A DNA stretch of 64,000 bases, from the NCBI RefSeq assembly GCF_038896935.1, contig NZ_JBANDC010000004.1:1-64000 (forward strand), in the 5' to 3' direction. Origin of the DNA: Collimonas rhizosphaerae. GTDB lineage: Bacteria > Pseudomonadota > Gammaproteobacteria > Burkholderiales > Burkholderiaceae_D. The notes below the pieces were generated by a model. That model saw nothing but the letters and a program-made list of their open reading frames with translations. It did no database searches and was not told where the DNA came from. A program made the position numbers and the translations under genes. Below are positions 1 through 8,039 of the stretch, one piece after another (position 1 is the stretch's first letter; each line of letters starts with the position of its first letter).

Positions 1-105
1 TCACAAATCAGCCTCTTTCCTACCTCAGCTGCTTCGTTCATTTCGCGTCGTTCTCAACGGGAGGCGAACTATAGCAAACCATTTCCCCCTATGGCAAGCG
101 ATTTG

Positions 106-882
106 TTAAAGATTTTTAAAAACAGGTAAACGCTTTCCAAGGAACGCCTGCATGCCTTCTTTTTGATCCTCTGTGGCGAAGGTGCTGTGGAACAGGCGGC
201 GCTCATACTGGATGCCTTCCGCCAGGGTGGTTTCGTAGGCGCGATTGACCGATTCCTTGATCATCATGACTGCCGGCAACGACATGGAGGAAATCACGAT
301 CGCCGCTTCCAGCGCTTCCTGCAACAGCCTGTCCAGCGGAACCACGCGCGACACCAGGCCCACACGCTCAGCCTCGGTGGCGTCCATCATGCGTGCGGTC
401 AGGCACATATCCATTGCCTTCGATTTCGATACGGCACGCGGCAAGCGCTGGGTGCCGCCGGCGCCGGGGATGATGCCCAGCTTGATTTCCGGCTGGCCGA
501 ACTTGGCATTGTCGGCGGCAATGATGAAGTCGCACATCATGGCCAGTTCGCAGCCGCCGCCCAGGGCGAAACCCGCCACGGCGGCAATCACCGGCTTGCG
601 CACGCTGCGGATCGTCTCCCAGTTGCGGGTGATGTAGTCGCCCTTGAACACATCCATGTAACTCAGCCCGGCCATGCCGCCAATGTCGGCGCCGGCGGCA
701 AATGCTTTCTCGCTGCCGGTCAGGACGATGCAGCCGATCTCGGGATCAGCGTCGAATTTCAGCAAAGCTTCGCCCAGCTCGCTCATCAGCTGATCGTTCA
801 GGGCATTCAGAGCCTTGGGACGATTCAGGTGGATGATGCCGACTTTTCCCTGTGTTTCAACCAGAATGTTTTCGTATGTCAT
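106..882 (-). CDS. enoyl-CoA hydratase (crotonase family)
   Basis: A 258-residue crotonase, the usual length for a monofunctional enoyl-CoA hydratase that adds water to trans-2-enoyl-CoA in beta-oxidation. The oxyanion-hole and first catalytic Glu lie in ALGGGCELAMMCD and the second Glu in FGQPEIKLG, followed by IPGAGGTQRL; both glutamates expected for hydratase activity are present. An ATG lies four codons upstream (894), but only the ATG at 882 has a GGGA Shine-Dalgarno at normal spacing. It stands alone, divergent from the stress-protein gene. The fold is certain; the chain-length preference cannot be read from sequence. Confidence 0.93.
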   Translation of the reverse strand: MTYENILVETQGKVGIIHLNRPKALNALNDQLMSELGEALLKFDADPEIGCIVLTGSEKAFAAGADIGGMAGLSYMDVFKGDYITRNWETIRSVRKPVIAAVAGFALGGGCELAMMCDFIIAADNAKFGQPEIKLGIIPGAGGTQRLPRAVSKSKAMDMCLTARMMDATEAERVGLVSRVVPLDRLLQEALEAAIVISSMSLPAVMMIKESVNRAYETTLAEGIQYERRLFHSTFATEDQKEGMQAFLGKRLPVFKNL

Positions 883-1072
883 TGCAGATCCCATTTATTT
901 ACTTGAGTCGAATAAACTTAATTGTAGCGCCGCTATATAAGAGATAGGATGGTTATAGCCAGGATACTTTACAAACAGCCAAGGAATCTTCCTGCTCGCA
1001 AACTGTCTATACATTTAAGCAAGGCTGAATCATGGCCAAGTACCAAGCATCTCGGCACCAGGCCTATATATT

Positions 1073-1114
1073 ACCGACACGATTACCGACAAGATCGCTC
1101 GATTTTGACCGACA
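1073..1114 (+). promoter_or_regulatory. three direct ACCGACA repeats upstream of the universal stress gene
   Basis: The heptamer ACCGACA occurs at 1073-1079, 1085-1091 and 1108-1114; the first two copies share ATTACCGACA. Start-to-start spacings are 12 and 23 bases, roughly one and two helical turns, and the last copy ends 29 bases before the start codon. The copies are seen directly. An operator role is inferred. Confidence 0.4.
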
Positions 1115-1143
1115 CCCCTTTTTCAACCAGAAGGAGGCAAGCC

Positions 1144-1581
1144 ATGTTCAAAACCATTCTTGTACCTACCGACGGCTCTCATTTGTCGGACAAGGCCATC
1201 AATACAGCGATTGAATTTGCCAAATTCAGCAGCGGCAAGATCATTGCCCTCTCGGTTGCAGAACCTTATCCGTTCTCGCCGATGGCTGAAAGCACCATGG
1301 CCACCGACCCTGGCACCTATGAAGAAAACATGCTGGCGCTAGCCAAGCTCAATGTACAAAAAGTCGCCGACGCCGCCAAGAATGCCGGCGTTCCCTGCGA
1401 AATGCTGACGGCCCAAGCCTTCAATCCCGACGAGGAAATCATCAACGCCGCCGAGAAATACCATTGCGATGCGATTTTCATGGCGTCGCACGGGCGCAGC
1501 GGCCTGAGCCGGCTGTTCCTGGGCAGCAAAACCCAGCGGGTGCTGGCCCATTCCACGATTCCAGTACTGGTCCTGCGCTAA
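1144..1581 (+). CDS. universal stress protein, UspA family
   Basis: A single-domain Usp of 145 residues beginning MFKTILVPTDGS. The ATP-binding-type motif near the C-terminus reads ASHGRSGLSRLFLGSKTQRVL and matches the G-2x-G-9x-G-S/T pattern, so nucleotide binding is likely. An in-frame open stretch extends back to 949, but the ATG at 1144 follows a strong AAGGAGG Shine-Dalgarno and matches the family start. The three upstream ACCGACA repeats suggest regulation. The exact stress role is unknown, as for most UspA paralogues. Confidence 0.93.
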   Translation: MFKTILVPTDGSHLSDKAINTAIEFAKFSSGKIIALSVAEPYPFSPMAESTMATDPGTYEENMLALAKLNVQKVADAAKNAGVPCEMLTAQAFNPDEEIINAAEKYHCDAIFMASHGRSGLSRLFLGSKTQRVLAHSTIPVLVLR

Positions 1582-1619
1582 ATCGCCCTCGGCGCCAGCC
1601 GGCGCCGAACCCGGTTTCC

Positions 1620-2819
1620 TTAGCGCGCGGCCGCCAGCTTTGGCAGCAACAGCCACATCATGCCGCGCTGCTTCATCTTGCCGGCCTTGTCGCCGGCCTC
1701 GTTGCCGAAGCCCCAGAAGAAGTCGGCCCTCACCGCGCCTTTGATGGCGCCGCCGGTATCCTGCGCCATTACCAGCTGCTGCAGCGGCACATTGTTATTC
1801 GGCTGCGTCGTCGCCAGGAATACCGGCGTACCCAGCGGCACGAACTGCGGATCCACCGCGATCGAGCGCAACGGCGTCAGCGGCACGCCTTGCGCGCCTT
1901 TCGGCCCCTTGCTCGGATCGACCACTTTTTCTTCTTTGAAGAACACATAGCTAGGATTGGCATTCAGCAGTTCCTGCTGCCGGCCCGGGTTGGCCGCCAG
2001 CCAGGCTTTGATCCCCTGCGCCGACGCCTGCGCCAGGGTCAGCTCGCCTTTGTCCACCAGGTAGCGGCCGATCGATTTGTAGGGATAGCCGTTCTGATCG
2101 GCATAAGCAACCCGCACGACACTGCTGCCGTCATTCAGCTGGACCCGGCCGGAACCCTGCACCTGCAGGAAAAACGCATCGACAGGATCGTCCACCCACA
2201 GGATTTCCTTGCCGGCCAGGGCCCCGGACTTGTCCAGTTCGGCCCGGTTCGGATAAGGCAGCACCTTATTGCCGACCAGGCGGCCGCGCAAGCGCAGGCC
2301 CTTCAGTTCGGGATAAATGCTCGCCAGCTCGACCGTCAGCAAATCCTCCGGCGCCCGGTAAATCGGCGTCTGGTAAGGGCCGCCGCGCTTGCGTGATCCT
2401 TTCAGCAAAGGTTCGTAATACCCGGTGACCAGCCCATTGTCGCTGCCGTCGGAGTTGATAACCTGATAAGGCGTGAAAAAGGACTCGAAAAACGTCCGTA
2501 TCGCATTTTCATTGCCGCCATCCAGGCCGGCCGCCACTGCACAAGGTTCTTTCCAGTCGCTTTTACGCGCCTGGGTCGAACATGAGGTCAGGAAAGCAGG
2601 CAATGCCTGGCGCAGGTCGTCGCTGCCCCAGCCCGGCAGGGCGGCAAAGGTTACAGCGCGTAAATTGGCGCCGGGCGCGGCGGAAGGCGCGGTCGGCGTG
2701 CCCGGCTGGCGCGGCGTTTCCGGCGCGGGTGCGGTGACTGGGGTGGTAGTACAGGCAGCTAGGCTAAGTGCGATGATTAAGGCAGCAGAAGCGGGTAGAC
2801 TGATACGTTTAAATGGCAT
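1620..2819 (-). CDS. mltA: membrane-bound lytic murein transglycosylase A
   Basis: This 399-residue lipoprotein has a signal peptide ending in the lipobox LAAC at about residues 19-22. MltA cleaves the MurNAc-GlcNAc bond in peptidoglycan with formation of 1,6-anhydro-MurNAc, anchored in the outer membrane. The MltA domain (about 110-290, with TGYYEPLLKGS) is followed by a 3D domain carrying the catalytic Asp in AQDTGGAIKG and the conserved RADFFWG. Length and domain order are typical. The start is only 12 bases from that of the divergent small gene, so the two promoters must overlap each other's coding regions. Confidence 0.95.
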   Translation of the reverse strand: MPFKRISLPASAALIIALSLAACTTTPVTAPAPETPRQPGTPTAPSAAPGANLRAVTFAALPGWGSDDLRQALPAFLTSCSTQARKSDWKEPCAVAAGLDGGNENAIRTFFESFFTPYQVINSDGSDNGLVTGYYEPLLKGSRKRGGPYQTPIYRAPEDLLTVELASIYPELKGLRLRGRLVGNKVLPYPNRAELDKSGALAGKEILWVDDPVDAFFLQVQGSGRVQLNDGSSVVRVAYADQNGYPYKSIGRYLVDKGELTLAQASAQGIKAWLAANPGRQQELLNANPSYVFFKEEKVVDPSKGPKGAQGVPLTPLRSIAVDPQFVPLGTPVFLATTQPNNNVPLQQLVMAQDTGGAIKGAVRADFFWGFGNEAGDKAGKMKQRGMMWLLLPKLAAAR

Positions 2820-2831
2820 TTAGGATTCTTT

Positions 2832-2975
2832 ATGTGGTTAGTGGCTCTCGAAGCGTGTTTCGCTTTCTTGTTATTTGCATTCATTGTCTGGTGGACCATG
2901 TTTTCCGGCCGCAAGCCGGACCAGAAGCCGCCCGCCAAACCGCTACCACCAAAAGACGACGGCAAGGACCAATAG
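2832..2975 (+). CDS. 47-residue single-pass membrane protein
   Basis: ATG at 2832, stop TAG at 2973-2975. The product begins MWLVALEACFAFLLFAFIVWW, one hydrophobic segment (about residues 2-23), followed by a basic, proline- and lysine-rich tail ending PPKDDGKDQ. A weak AGGA precedes the start. The gene fills the space between mltA, transcribed divergently 12 bases away, and apaG, convergent 16 bases away. The membrane-segment-then-charged-tail layout and tight packing argue that it is real. I recall similar short proteins at this locus in related bacteria but cannot verify it. Function unknown. Confidence 0.7.
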   Translation: MWLVALEACFAFLLFAFIVWWTMFSGRKPDQKPPAKPLPPKDDGKDQ

Positions 2976-2991
2976 TTCAATACGCCATGCG

Positions 2992-3366
2992 TCAATGCAG
3001 GGTGCGCGGCAAGGACAGGATGAACTCCGGAATCCGCGCCTCGAACTGTTCGCCGTCTTCAGCCACGCAGAAATACTCTCCCGTCATCGATCCTTGCGGC
3101 GTCGCCATCGAGGTGCCGCTGGTGTACTCGAACTGCTCGCCCGGCTGCAGCAAAGGCTGGTGGCCGACCACGCCCAGGCCGCGCACTTCTTCGACATGGT
3201 TGTTGGCGTCGGTGATCACCCAGTGGCGCGAAATCAGCTGGGCAGCGACTTGCCCGGTGTTCTTGATCGTGATCGCATAGGCGAATACATAGTGCGAACT
3301 GTCAGGCTGGGACTGCTCTTCCAGGTACTGGGTTTTGACGGAAACGGTAAATTCATAGGCGGCCAT
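2992..3366 (-). CDS. apaG: ApaG family protein
   Basis: A 124-residue single-domain ApaG (DUF525), an immunoglobulin-like beta-sandwich. Diagnostic stretches are VFAYAITIKNTG, LISRHWVITDA, EVRGLGVVG and PLLQPGEQFEYTSG. ApaG mutants in enterobacteria show cobalt and magnesium phenotypes, but the molecular role is unsettled. An upstream extension to 3399 is open, yet the ATG at 3366 has a clean GAGGAAATC Shine-Dalgarno. In many gammaproteobacteria apaG sits with apaH and ksgA; here it lies between the small membrane gene and rpe. Confidence 0.94.
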   Translation of the reverse strand: MAAYEFTVSVKTQYLEEQSQPDSSHYVFAYAITIKNTGQVAAQLISRHWVITDANNHVEEVRGLGVVGHQPLLQPGEQFEYTSGTSMATPQGSMTGEYFCVAEDGEQFEARIPEFILSLPRTLH

Positions 3367-3519
3367 GCTGATTTCCTCGATTAATACTGCAGACACCATA
3401 TATAACTAGCAGGTCATTGCACACGAATTTCCCCCGCGACGCAAGCTGCAAGGAAGCCAGGAGCAAGGCGAAAGGGTAAAATAGCGCTCTTTTTAGCGCC
3501 CTTCCCTGGATTGCCCGCC

Positions 3520-4185
3520 ATGCCAACCTATCGTATCGCCCCCAGTATCCTTTCCGCCGATTTTGCCCGCCTGGGCGAAGAAGTACGCAATGTCGTGCGC
3601 GACGGCGCCGACATGATCCATTTCGACGTGATGGACAACCATTACGTTCCCAACCTGACCATCGGCCCGCTGGTGCTGGAAGCAATCAGGCCGCATGTGC
3701 AGGTGCCGATCGATGTCCACCTGATGGTCAGGCCGGTAGACCGCATCATTCCCGACTTCGCCAAGGCCGGCGCCAACATCATTACTTTCCACCCGGAAGC
3801 ATCGGACCACGTCGACCGTTCGCTGCAGCTGATACGCGACAACGGCTGCAAGGCCGGCCTGGTGTTCAATCCGGCCACGCCGCTGCATTACCTCGATTAC
3901 GTCATGGACAAGATCGACATCATCCTGATCATGTCGGTCAACCCGGGTTTCGGCGGCCAGTCGTTCATCCCGGAAGCGCTCAAGAAAATCGCCGAAGCGC
4001 GCCAGCGGATCGACGCTTCGGGCCGCGAGATCATGCTGGAGGTGGACGGTGGCATCAAGGTCGACAATATCGCCGCTGCCGCCAAGGCCGGCGCCGACAC
4101 CTTTGTCGCCGGCTCGGCCATCTTCGGCAAGCCTGACTACAAGGCCGTGATCGACAACATGCGCACCCAGCTGGCAAGCGCATGA
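3520..4185 (+). CDS. rpe: ribulose-phosphate 3-epimerase
   Basis: This 221-residue TIM-barrel enzyme interconverts ribulose 5-phosphate and xylulose 5-phosphate in the pentose phosphate pathway. Expected motifs are APSILSADFARLGEE, the metal-binding HFDVMDNHYVPNLTIG, HLMV, SVNPGFGGQSF and EVDGGI. The in-frame TTG at 3511 is a poorer start than the ATG at 3520, which gives the normal N-terminus MPTYRIAPS. The stop overlaps the start of gph by ATGA, so the two are translationally coupled. Confidence 0.97.
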   Translation: MPTYRIAPSILSADFARLGEEVRNVVRDGADMIHFDVMDNHYVPNLTIGPLVLEAIRPHVQVPIDVHLMVRPVDRIIPDFAKAGANIITFHPEASDHVDRSLQLIRDNGCKAGLVFNPATPLHYLDYVMDKIDIILIMSVNPGFGGQSFIPEALKKIAEARQRIDASGREIMLEVDGGIKVDNIAAAAKAGADTFVAGSAIFGKPDYKAVIDNMRTQLASA

Positions 4186-4880
4186 ACGCGGCAGCGCCAG
4201 CAATCGTTGCACTGAAGGGCATCGCCGCCGCCATCATCGACCTCGACGGCACCATGCTGGACACGGCGCCGGATTTCCAGGTCGCCGTCAACCGCATGCG
4301 CGCCGAGCTGGACCTGGCGCCGCTGACGCAGCAGACGATCGTCGATTTTGTCGGCAAGGGCAGCGAAAACCTGATCCGGCGCGTACTCGGCGTCGATTAT
4401 CCGGCGCCCGAAGTAGAGCAACGTTTCAGCGCGGCGCTGGACTCCTACCAAAGCCACTACGCGGTAGTCAACGGCAGTTACGCCACGCTTTACCCAGGCG
4501 TGGTGGACGGCTTGCAAGCCATGCGCGACAAAGGCCTGCGGCTGGCCTGTGTCACCAACAAGCCGCTGGCGTTCGCCGAAGCCTTGCTGGAGAAAACCGG
4601 CTTGCGCGGTTATTTCGAGGTGGTCTACGGCGGCGATTCCTTCCCGCTGAAAAAACCCGACCCGATGCCGCTGCTGGCGGTGTGCGCCGATTTCCAGCTG
4701 CAACCGGCGCAGGTAGTCGCCATCGGCGACTCCAGCAATGACGCCCAGGCGGCCCGCGCCGCCGGCTGTCCTGTGTTTAATGTGCCCTACGGATACAATC
4801 ACGGCGAGTCTATACAAAATGTCGATTCCGATGGTATAGTCGCTTCACTGCTCGTTGCAGCACAACATATAAGTCACTGA
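4182..4880 (+). CDS. gph: phosphoglycolate phosphatase
   Basis: A 232-residue HAD-family phosphatase. Motif I is DLDGTMLDTAPD, motif II is the TNKP region, motif III includes KKPDPMPLL and motif IV is IGDSSNDAQAA. Gph hydrolyses 2-phosphoglycolate formed during DNA repair or oxygenase side reactions. It overlaps rpe by four bases, and rpe-gph followed by trpE is a familiar proteobacterial order. The last part of the gene contains the putative promoter of the trp leader. Confidence 0.95.
   Translation: MNAAAPAIVALKGIAAAIIDLDGTMLDTAPDFQVAVNRMRAELDLAPLTQQTIVDFVGKGSENLIRRVLGVDYPAPEVEQRFSAALDSYQSHYAVVNGSYATLYPGVVDGLQAMRDKGLRLACVTNKPLAFAEALLEKTGLRGYFEVVYGGDSFPLKKPDPMPLLAVCADFQLQPAQVVAIGDSSNDAQAARAAGCPVFNVPYGYNHGESIQNVDSDGIVASLLVAAQHISH
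4844..4873 (+). promoter_or_regulatory. candidate sigma-70 promoter of trpL-trpE
   Basis: TTCACT at 4844-4849 and TATAAG at 4868-4873 are 18 bases apart, inside the 3' end of gph. A start near 4880 would give a leader of about 20 bases before trpL. The -35 match is partial, so this is a modest prediction, and read-through from rpe-gph remains possible. Confidence 0.4.
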
Positions 4881-4899
4881 CTGCTTTATCAAACCACTC

Positions 4900-4983
4900 A
4901 TGTTTCTCGACAAAAAACACTCCGTCTACCTGGCCGCCCCTGAGGCCTGGCTATGGCGACGCTGGCAATCCTGGGCTAACTAA
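4900..4983 (+). CDS. trpL: trp operon leader peptide (attenuator)
   Basis: A 27-codon reading frame between gph and trpE whose C-terminal part reads EAWLWRRWQSWAN: four Trp codons (4948, 4954, 4963, 4972) within nine codons, then TAA at 4981. Such clustering of a rare amino acid is the hallmark of a transcription-attenuation leader. It is followed after 16 bases by a terminator hairpin with a six-T run, then trpE. Ribosome stalling on the Trp codons under tryptophan shortage would favour an alternative fold and read-through. No obvious Shine-Dalgarno precedes the ATG, which lowers certainty about translation efficiency. Confidence 0.82.
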   Translation: MFLDKKHSVYLAAPEAWLWRRWQSWAN

Positions 4984-4999
4984 GTCCGTAGATCGCCGC

Positions 5000-5042
5000 T
5001 GCCTGCTGCCCCCGCAGCATTTAAACGCAGGCAACGTTTTTT
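5000..5042 (+). terminator. trp attenuator terminator
   Basis: TGCCTGC (5000-5006) pairs with GCAGGCA (5027-5033), followed by ACG and six T (5037-5042). A small hairpin TGCTG/CAGCA can form inside the loop. TGGCGA over the second Trp codon can pair with TCGCCG at 4993-4998, providing a competing structure of the kind attenuators use. Confidence 0.75.
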
Positions 5043-5087
5043 GTAGTGCACCACCGCTGTTTTACAATAGCGGCCTGGAGAGAAACA

Positions 5088-6602
5088 ATGACCGAACTCG
5101 AATTCAAATCGCTGGCCACGCAAGGCTACAACCGCATCCCATTGATCGCAGAAGCTTTTGCCGATCTGGAAACGCCGCTGACGCTGTACCTGAAGCTGGC
5201 GCAAACCCAGCAGACCGGCAAGAACACCTTCCTGCTGGAATCGGTAGTCGGCGGCGAACGTTTCGGCCGCTACTCCTTCATCGGCTTGCCGGCCAGCACG
5301 CTGTTGCGCAGCTACGGCACACGCATCGAAGTACTCAAGAACGACAAGGTCATCGAAAGCCGCGAAGGCAATCCGCTCGATTTCATCGCTGAATTCCAGT
5401 CGCGCTATAAAGTGGCGCTGCGCCCTGGCCTGCCGCGCTTTTGCGGCGGCCTGGCCGGCTACTTCGGCTACGACACGGTGCGCCATATCGAAAAGCGCCT
5501 GGCCAATTCGACGCCCAAGGACGATCTCGGCCTGCCCGACATCCAGCTGCTGCTGACGGAAGAGCTGGCGGTGATCGACAACCTGTCCGGCAAGCTGTAC
5601 CTGATCGTGTATGCCGACCCGACCCAGCCGGAAGCATTCTCCAAAGGCCGCCAGCGCCTGAAAGACTTGCGCAACATGCTGCGCCGCCCGGCCGATGCGC
5701 CGGTCACATCGGCGTCGGTACGCACTGAAACCATCCGTGAATTCAAGAAAGAAGATTACCTGAAGGCGGTGGCAAAAGCCCAGGAATACGTCATGGCCGG
5801 CGACCTGATGCAGGTCCAGATCGGCCAGCGCATCAAGAAACCGTACGTCGATTCGCCGCTGATGCTGTATCGCGCCCTGCGCTCGCTGAATCCGTCGCCG
5901 TACATGTATTTCTACAATTTCGGCGACATGCAGATCGTCGGCGCTTCGCCGGAAATCCTGGTGCGGAACGAACAGACCTCGGCGCCGAAAGCCGACGGCG
6001 AAGCCAAGCGCAAAGTCACCATCCGCCCCCTGGCAGGCACTCGTCCGCGCGGCGCCACCCCGGAGCAGGATGCGCAGCTGGCCACCGAATTGCTGGCAGA
6101 CCCGAAAGAAATCGCCGAACACGTGATGCTGATCGACCTGGCGCGCAACGACATCGGCCGTATCGCCGAAACCGGCAGCGTCAAGGTCACCGACCAGATG
6201 GTGATCGAAAAATATTCGCATGTGCAGCACATCGTTTCCAATGTCGAAGGCGAACTCAAGTCCGGCCTGTCCAACCTGGATGTGCTGAAAGCCACCTTCC
6301 CGGCCGGCACCCTGTCCGGCGCGCCGAAAGTACGGGCGATGGAAATCATCGACGAACTGGAACTGACCAAGCGCGGCATCTACGGCGGCGCCTGCGGCTA
6401 CCTGTCATTCGGCGGCGAAATGGATGTCGCCATCGCAATCCGCACCGGCGTCATCAAGGATGGCATGCTGTACGTGCAAGCTGCTGCCGGCATCGTCGCC
6501 GATTCGGTGCCTGAAATGGAATGGCAAGAAACTGAAAACAAGGCGCGCGCAGTCCTGCGTGCAGCGGAGCAGGTGCAAGACGGTCTGGATGGAGAAATCT
6601 GA
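5088..6602 (+). CDS. trpE: anthranilate synthase component I
   Basis: With TrpG, this 504-residue enzyme converts chorismate and glutamine to anthranilate, the first committed tryptophan step. The N-terminal domain (about 20-165) includes the LLES element that binds feedback tryptophan. The chorismate-binding domain (about 225-490) includes MQVQIGQ, ASPEIL, RPLAGTRPRG, AEHVMLIDLARND and GTLSGAPKVRAMEIIDELE. The GTG at 5046 is ignored because it falls directly after the attenuator; the ATG at 5088 has GGAG upstream. Control is expected through the trpL attenuator as well as feedback inhibition. Confidence 0.97.
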   Translation: MTELEFKSLATQGYNRIPLIAEAFADLETPLTLYLKLAQTQQTGKNTFLLESVVGGERFGRYSFIGLPASTLLRSYGTRIEVLKNDKVIESREGNPLDFIAEFQSRYKVALRPGLPRFCGGLAGYFGYDTVRHIEKRLANSTPKDDLGLPDIQLLLTEELAVIDNLSGKLYLIVYADPTQPEAFSKGRQRLKDLRNMLRRPADAPVTSASVRTETIREFKKEDYLKAVAKAQEYVMAGDLMQVQIGQRIKKPYVDSPLMLYRALRSLNPSPYMYFYNFGDMQIVGASPEILVRNEQTSAPKADGEAKRKVTIRPLAGTRPRGATPEQDAQLATELLADPKEIAEHVMLIDLARNDIGRIAETGSVKVTDQMVIEKYSHVQHIVSNVEGELKSGLSNLDVLKATFPAGTLSGAPKVRAMEIIDELELTKRGIYGGACGYLSFGGEMDVAIAIRTGVIKDGMLYVQAAAGIVADSVPEMEWQETENKARAVLRAAEQVQDGLDGEI

Positions 6603-6653
6603 TCCGGCCATGGCCGGACTGATACCCCATCCCCTGGAGAATGGCTGCTGTCG

Positions 6654-6854
6654 TCAGATTTTCAGCGGCGGCGTGCCTTCCTTGAATAGCTGCTTGAGCT
6701 GGGTATGCAATTCCGGCGTGTCGGTGTGGCCGTGAACGCTTACTGCGTGCTGGACTGCCGCTGCCAGCAATTCGTCGTCGTTATCTGCAGCGATCGCCAC
6801 TGAACAGTTGGTGTCGCTCTTGTATTCGCGGCAGTCGATGTATTTGCGTGTCAT
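6654..6854 (-). CDS. DUF1059 small protein
   Basis: This 66-residue protein starts MTRKYIDCREYKSDTNCSVAI, with the two conserved cysteines of DUF1059 and the helical DELLAAAVQHAVSVHGH segment. A strong AAGGAG lies before the ATG at 6854; a longer open stretch to 6905 lacks one. It is convergent with trpE and divergent from trpG, so it splits the trpE and trpGDC units. The family is common in Proteobacteria and its function is unknown. Confidence 0.88.
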   Translation of the reverse strand: MTRKYIDCREYKSDTNCSVAIAADNDDELLAAAVQHAVSVHGHTDTPELHTQLKQLFKEGTPPLKI

Positions 6855-7404
6855 GGTGAACTCCTTCATTGCAGCAATGTGGTTGCGCAAATCCGATGCA
6901 CACAAACGGCCTGCTGCGAGCTCGCTTGAGAATAAATATTAGGAATCAAGCAGGCGTTTGTCAACGCAGCACCGGCATTTGGTTTGCCCCTTGCCAATAT
7001 TGGCAATCGACAACCACGGCGGCCCGCTGTGTCCAGGCGCGCTATTTGGATAAAATCGAACCGGTTCGGATATTTCCGTTTATGATCATGATTATTGCCA
7101 CGCTTTGCCGCCACGACGCTATACTTTGCATCAACGACATGTGCTTGCACTGAGCTTACTTATCTCCATAGATGAATATACCCCGCCTCACTGCCAACTT
7201 TATCCCGCTTGCGATTCCGCAGCTGCGATGGCGTCCCTAGACTAAGGTTGGTGGAAAGCCGAAACCACACCGCGCCCTGTCATTCAGGGCTGAGTTTGTG
7301 TCGCCCGCAAGATTTTTGTGATTGTGTTGCAGCAACAGGACAACTTGGCAAGCAACCATATCGCGGGCAGAATTCCCAAATAAAATCAATGGGTTGGAAC
7401 TACT
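6855..7404. promoter_or_regulatory. intergenic region between DUF1059 gene and trpG
   Basis: About 550 bases with no convincing gene. It must hold divergent promoters for the DUF1059 gene and trpGDC. Visible structure: an inverted repeat GCCCTG/CAGGGC at 7274-7290 and a 13-base palindrome TGTTGCAGCAACA at 7325-7337. A 22-codon frame at 7172-7240 contains a single Trp codon and is not followed by a terminator, so no second attenuator is claimed. Confidence 0.5.
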
Positions 7405-7974
7405 ATGCTGCTAATGATCGACAACTACGACTCCTTCACTTATAACCTGGTGCAATACTTCGGTGAACTTGGTGAAGATGTCCGTACCTTCCGCAATGAC
7501 GAAATCACGCTCGAAGAAATCAATGCGCTGAAACCTGATCGTATCTGCCTGTCGCCAGGCCCCTGCAGTCCGAAGGAAGCCGGGATCTGCGTCGACTTGC
7601 TGCAGCAGTTCGCCGGCAAGCTGCCGATACTCGGTGTTTGCCTTGGCCATCAAGCGATCGGCGAAGCGTTCGGCGGCAAAGTAATCCGCGCGCAGCAAGT
7701 CATGCATGGCAAGACCTCGCCAATCAACCACACCGGGGTCGGCGTATTCAAGGATCTGCCCAACCCGTTTACGGTGATTCGCTATCATTCGCTGGCCATC
7801 GAACGCAACTCGATACCGGACTGCCTGGAAATCACGGCATGGACCGACGACGGAGAAATCATGGGAGTGCGGCACAAAGACTACGATATCGAAGGCGTGC
7901 AATTCCATCCGGAATCGATCTTGTCGGAGCATGGCCACGCCTTGCTGCGTAATTTTGTTCACAGAGCTGTTTGA
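7405..7974 (+). CDS. trpG: anthranilate synthase component II (glutamine amidotransferase)
   Basis: This 189-residue class I amidotransferase supplies ammonia to TrpE. The catalytic triad is visible: the nucleophile Cys in GVCLGHQAIGEAFGG and the His/Glu pair in VQFHPESILSEHG. The N-terminus MLLMIDNYDSFTYNL is canonical. It heads a trpGDC unit with 65 bases to trpD. The same protein often also serves aminodeoxychorismate synthase (PabA role); no dedicated pabA is visible here, so dual use is possible but unproven. Confidence 0.96.
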   Translation: MLLMIDNYDSFTYNLVQYFGELGEDVRTFRNDEITLEEINALKPDRICLSPGPCSPKEAGICVDLLQQFAGKLPILGVCLGHQAIGEAFGGKVIRAQQVMHGKTSPINHTGVGVFKDLPNPFTVIRYHSLAIERNSIPDCLEITAWTDDGEIMGVRHKDYDIEGVQFHPESILSEHGHALLRNFVHRAV

Positions 7975-8039
7975 ACGCTTAGCGCCGGCGCATCAATAGC
8001 AAACAAGGCGCCGTCCTCCTAATCGCTAGCAAGGAAATC

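Noticed and set aside
7172..7240. Short frame upstream of trpG as a second tryptophan leader
   Set aside because: It has only one Trp codon, no ribosome site and no terminator after it.
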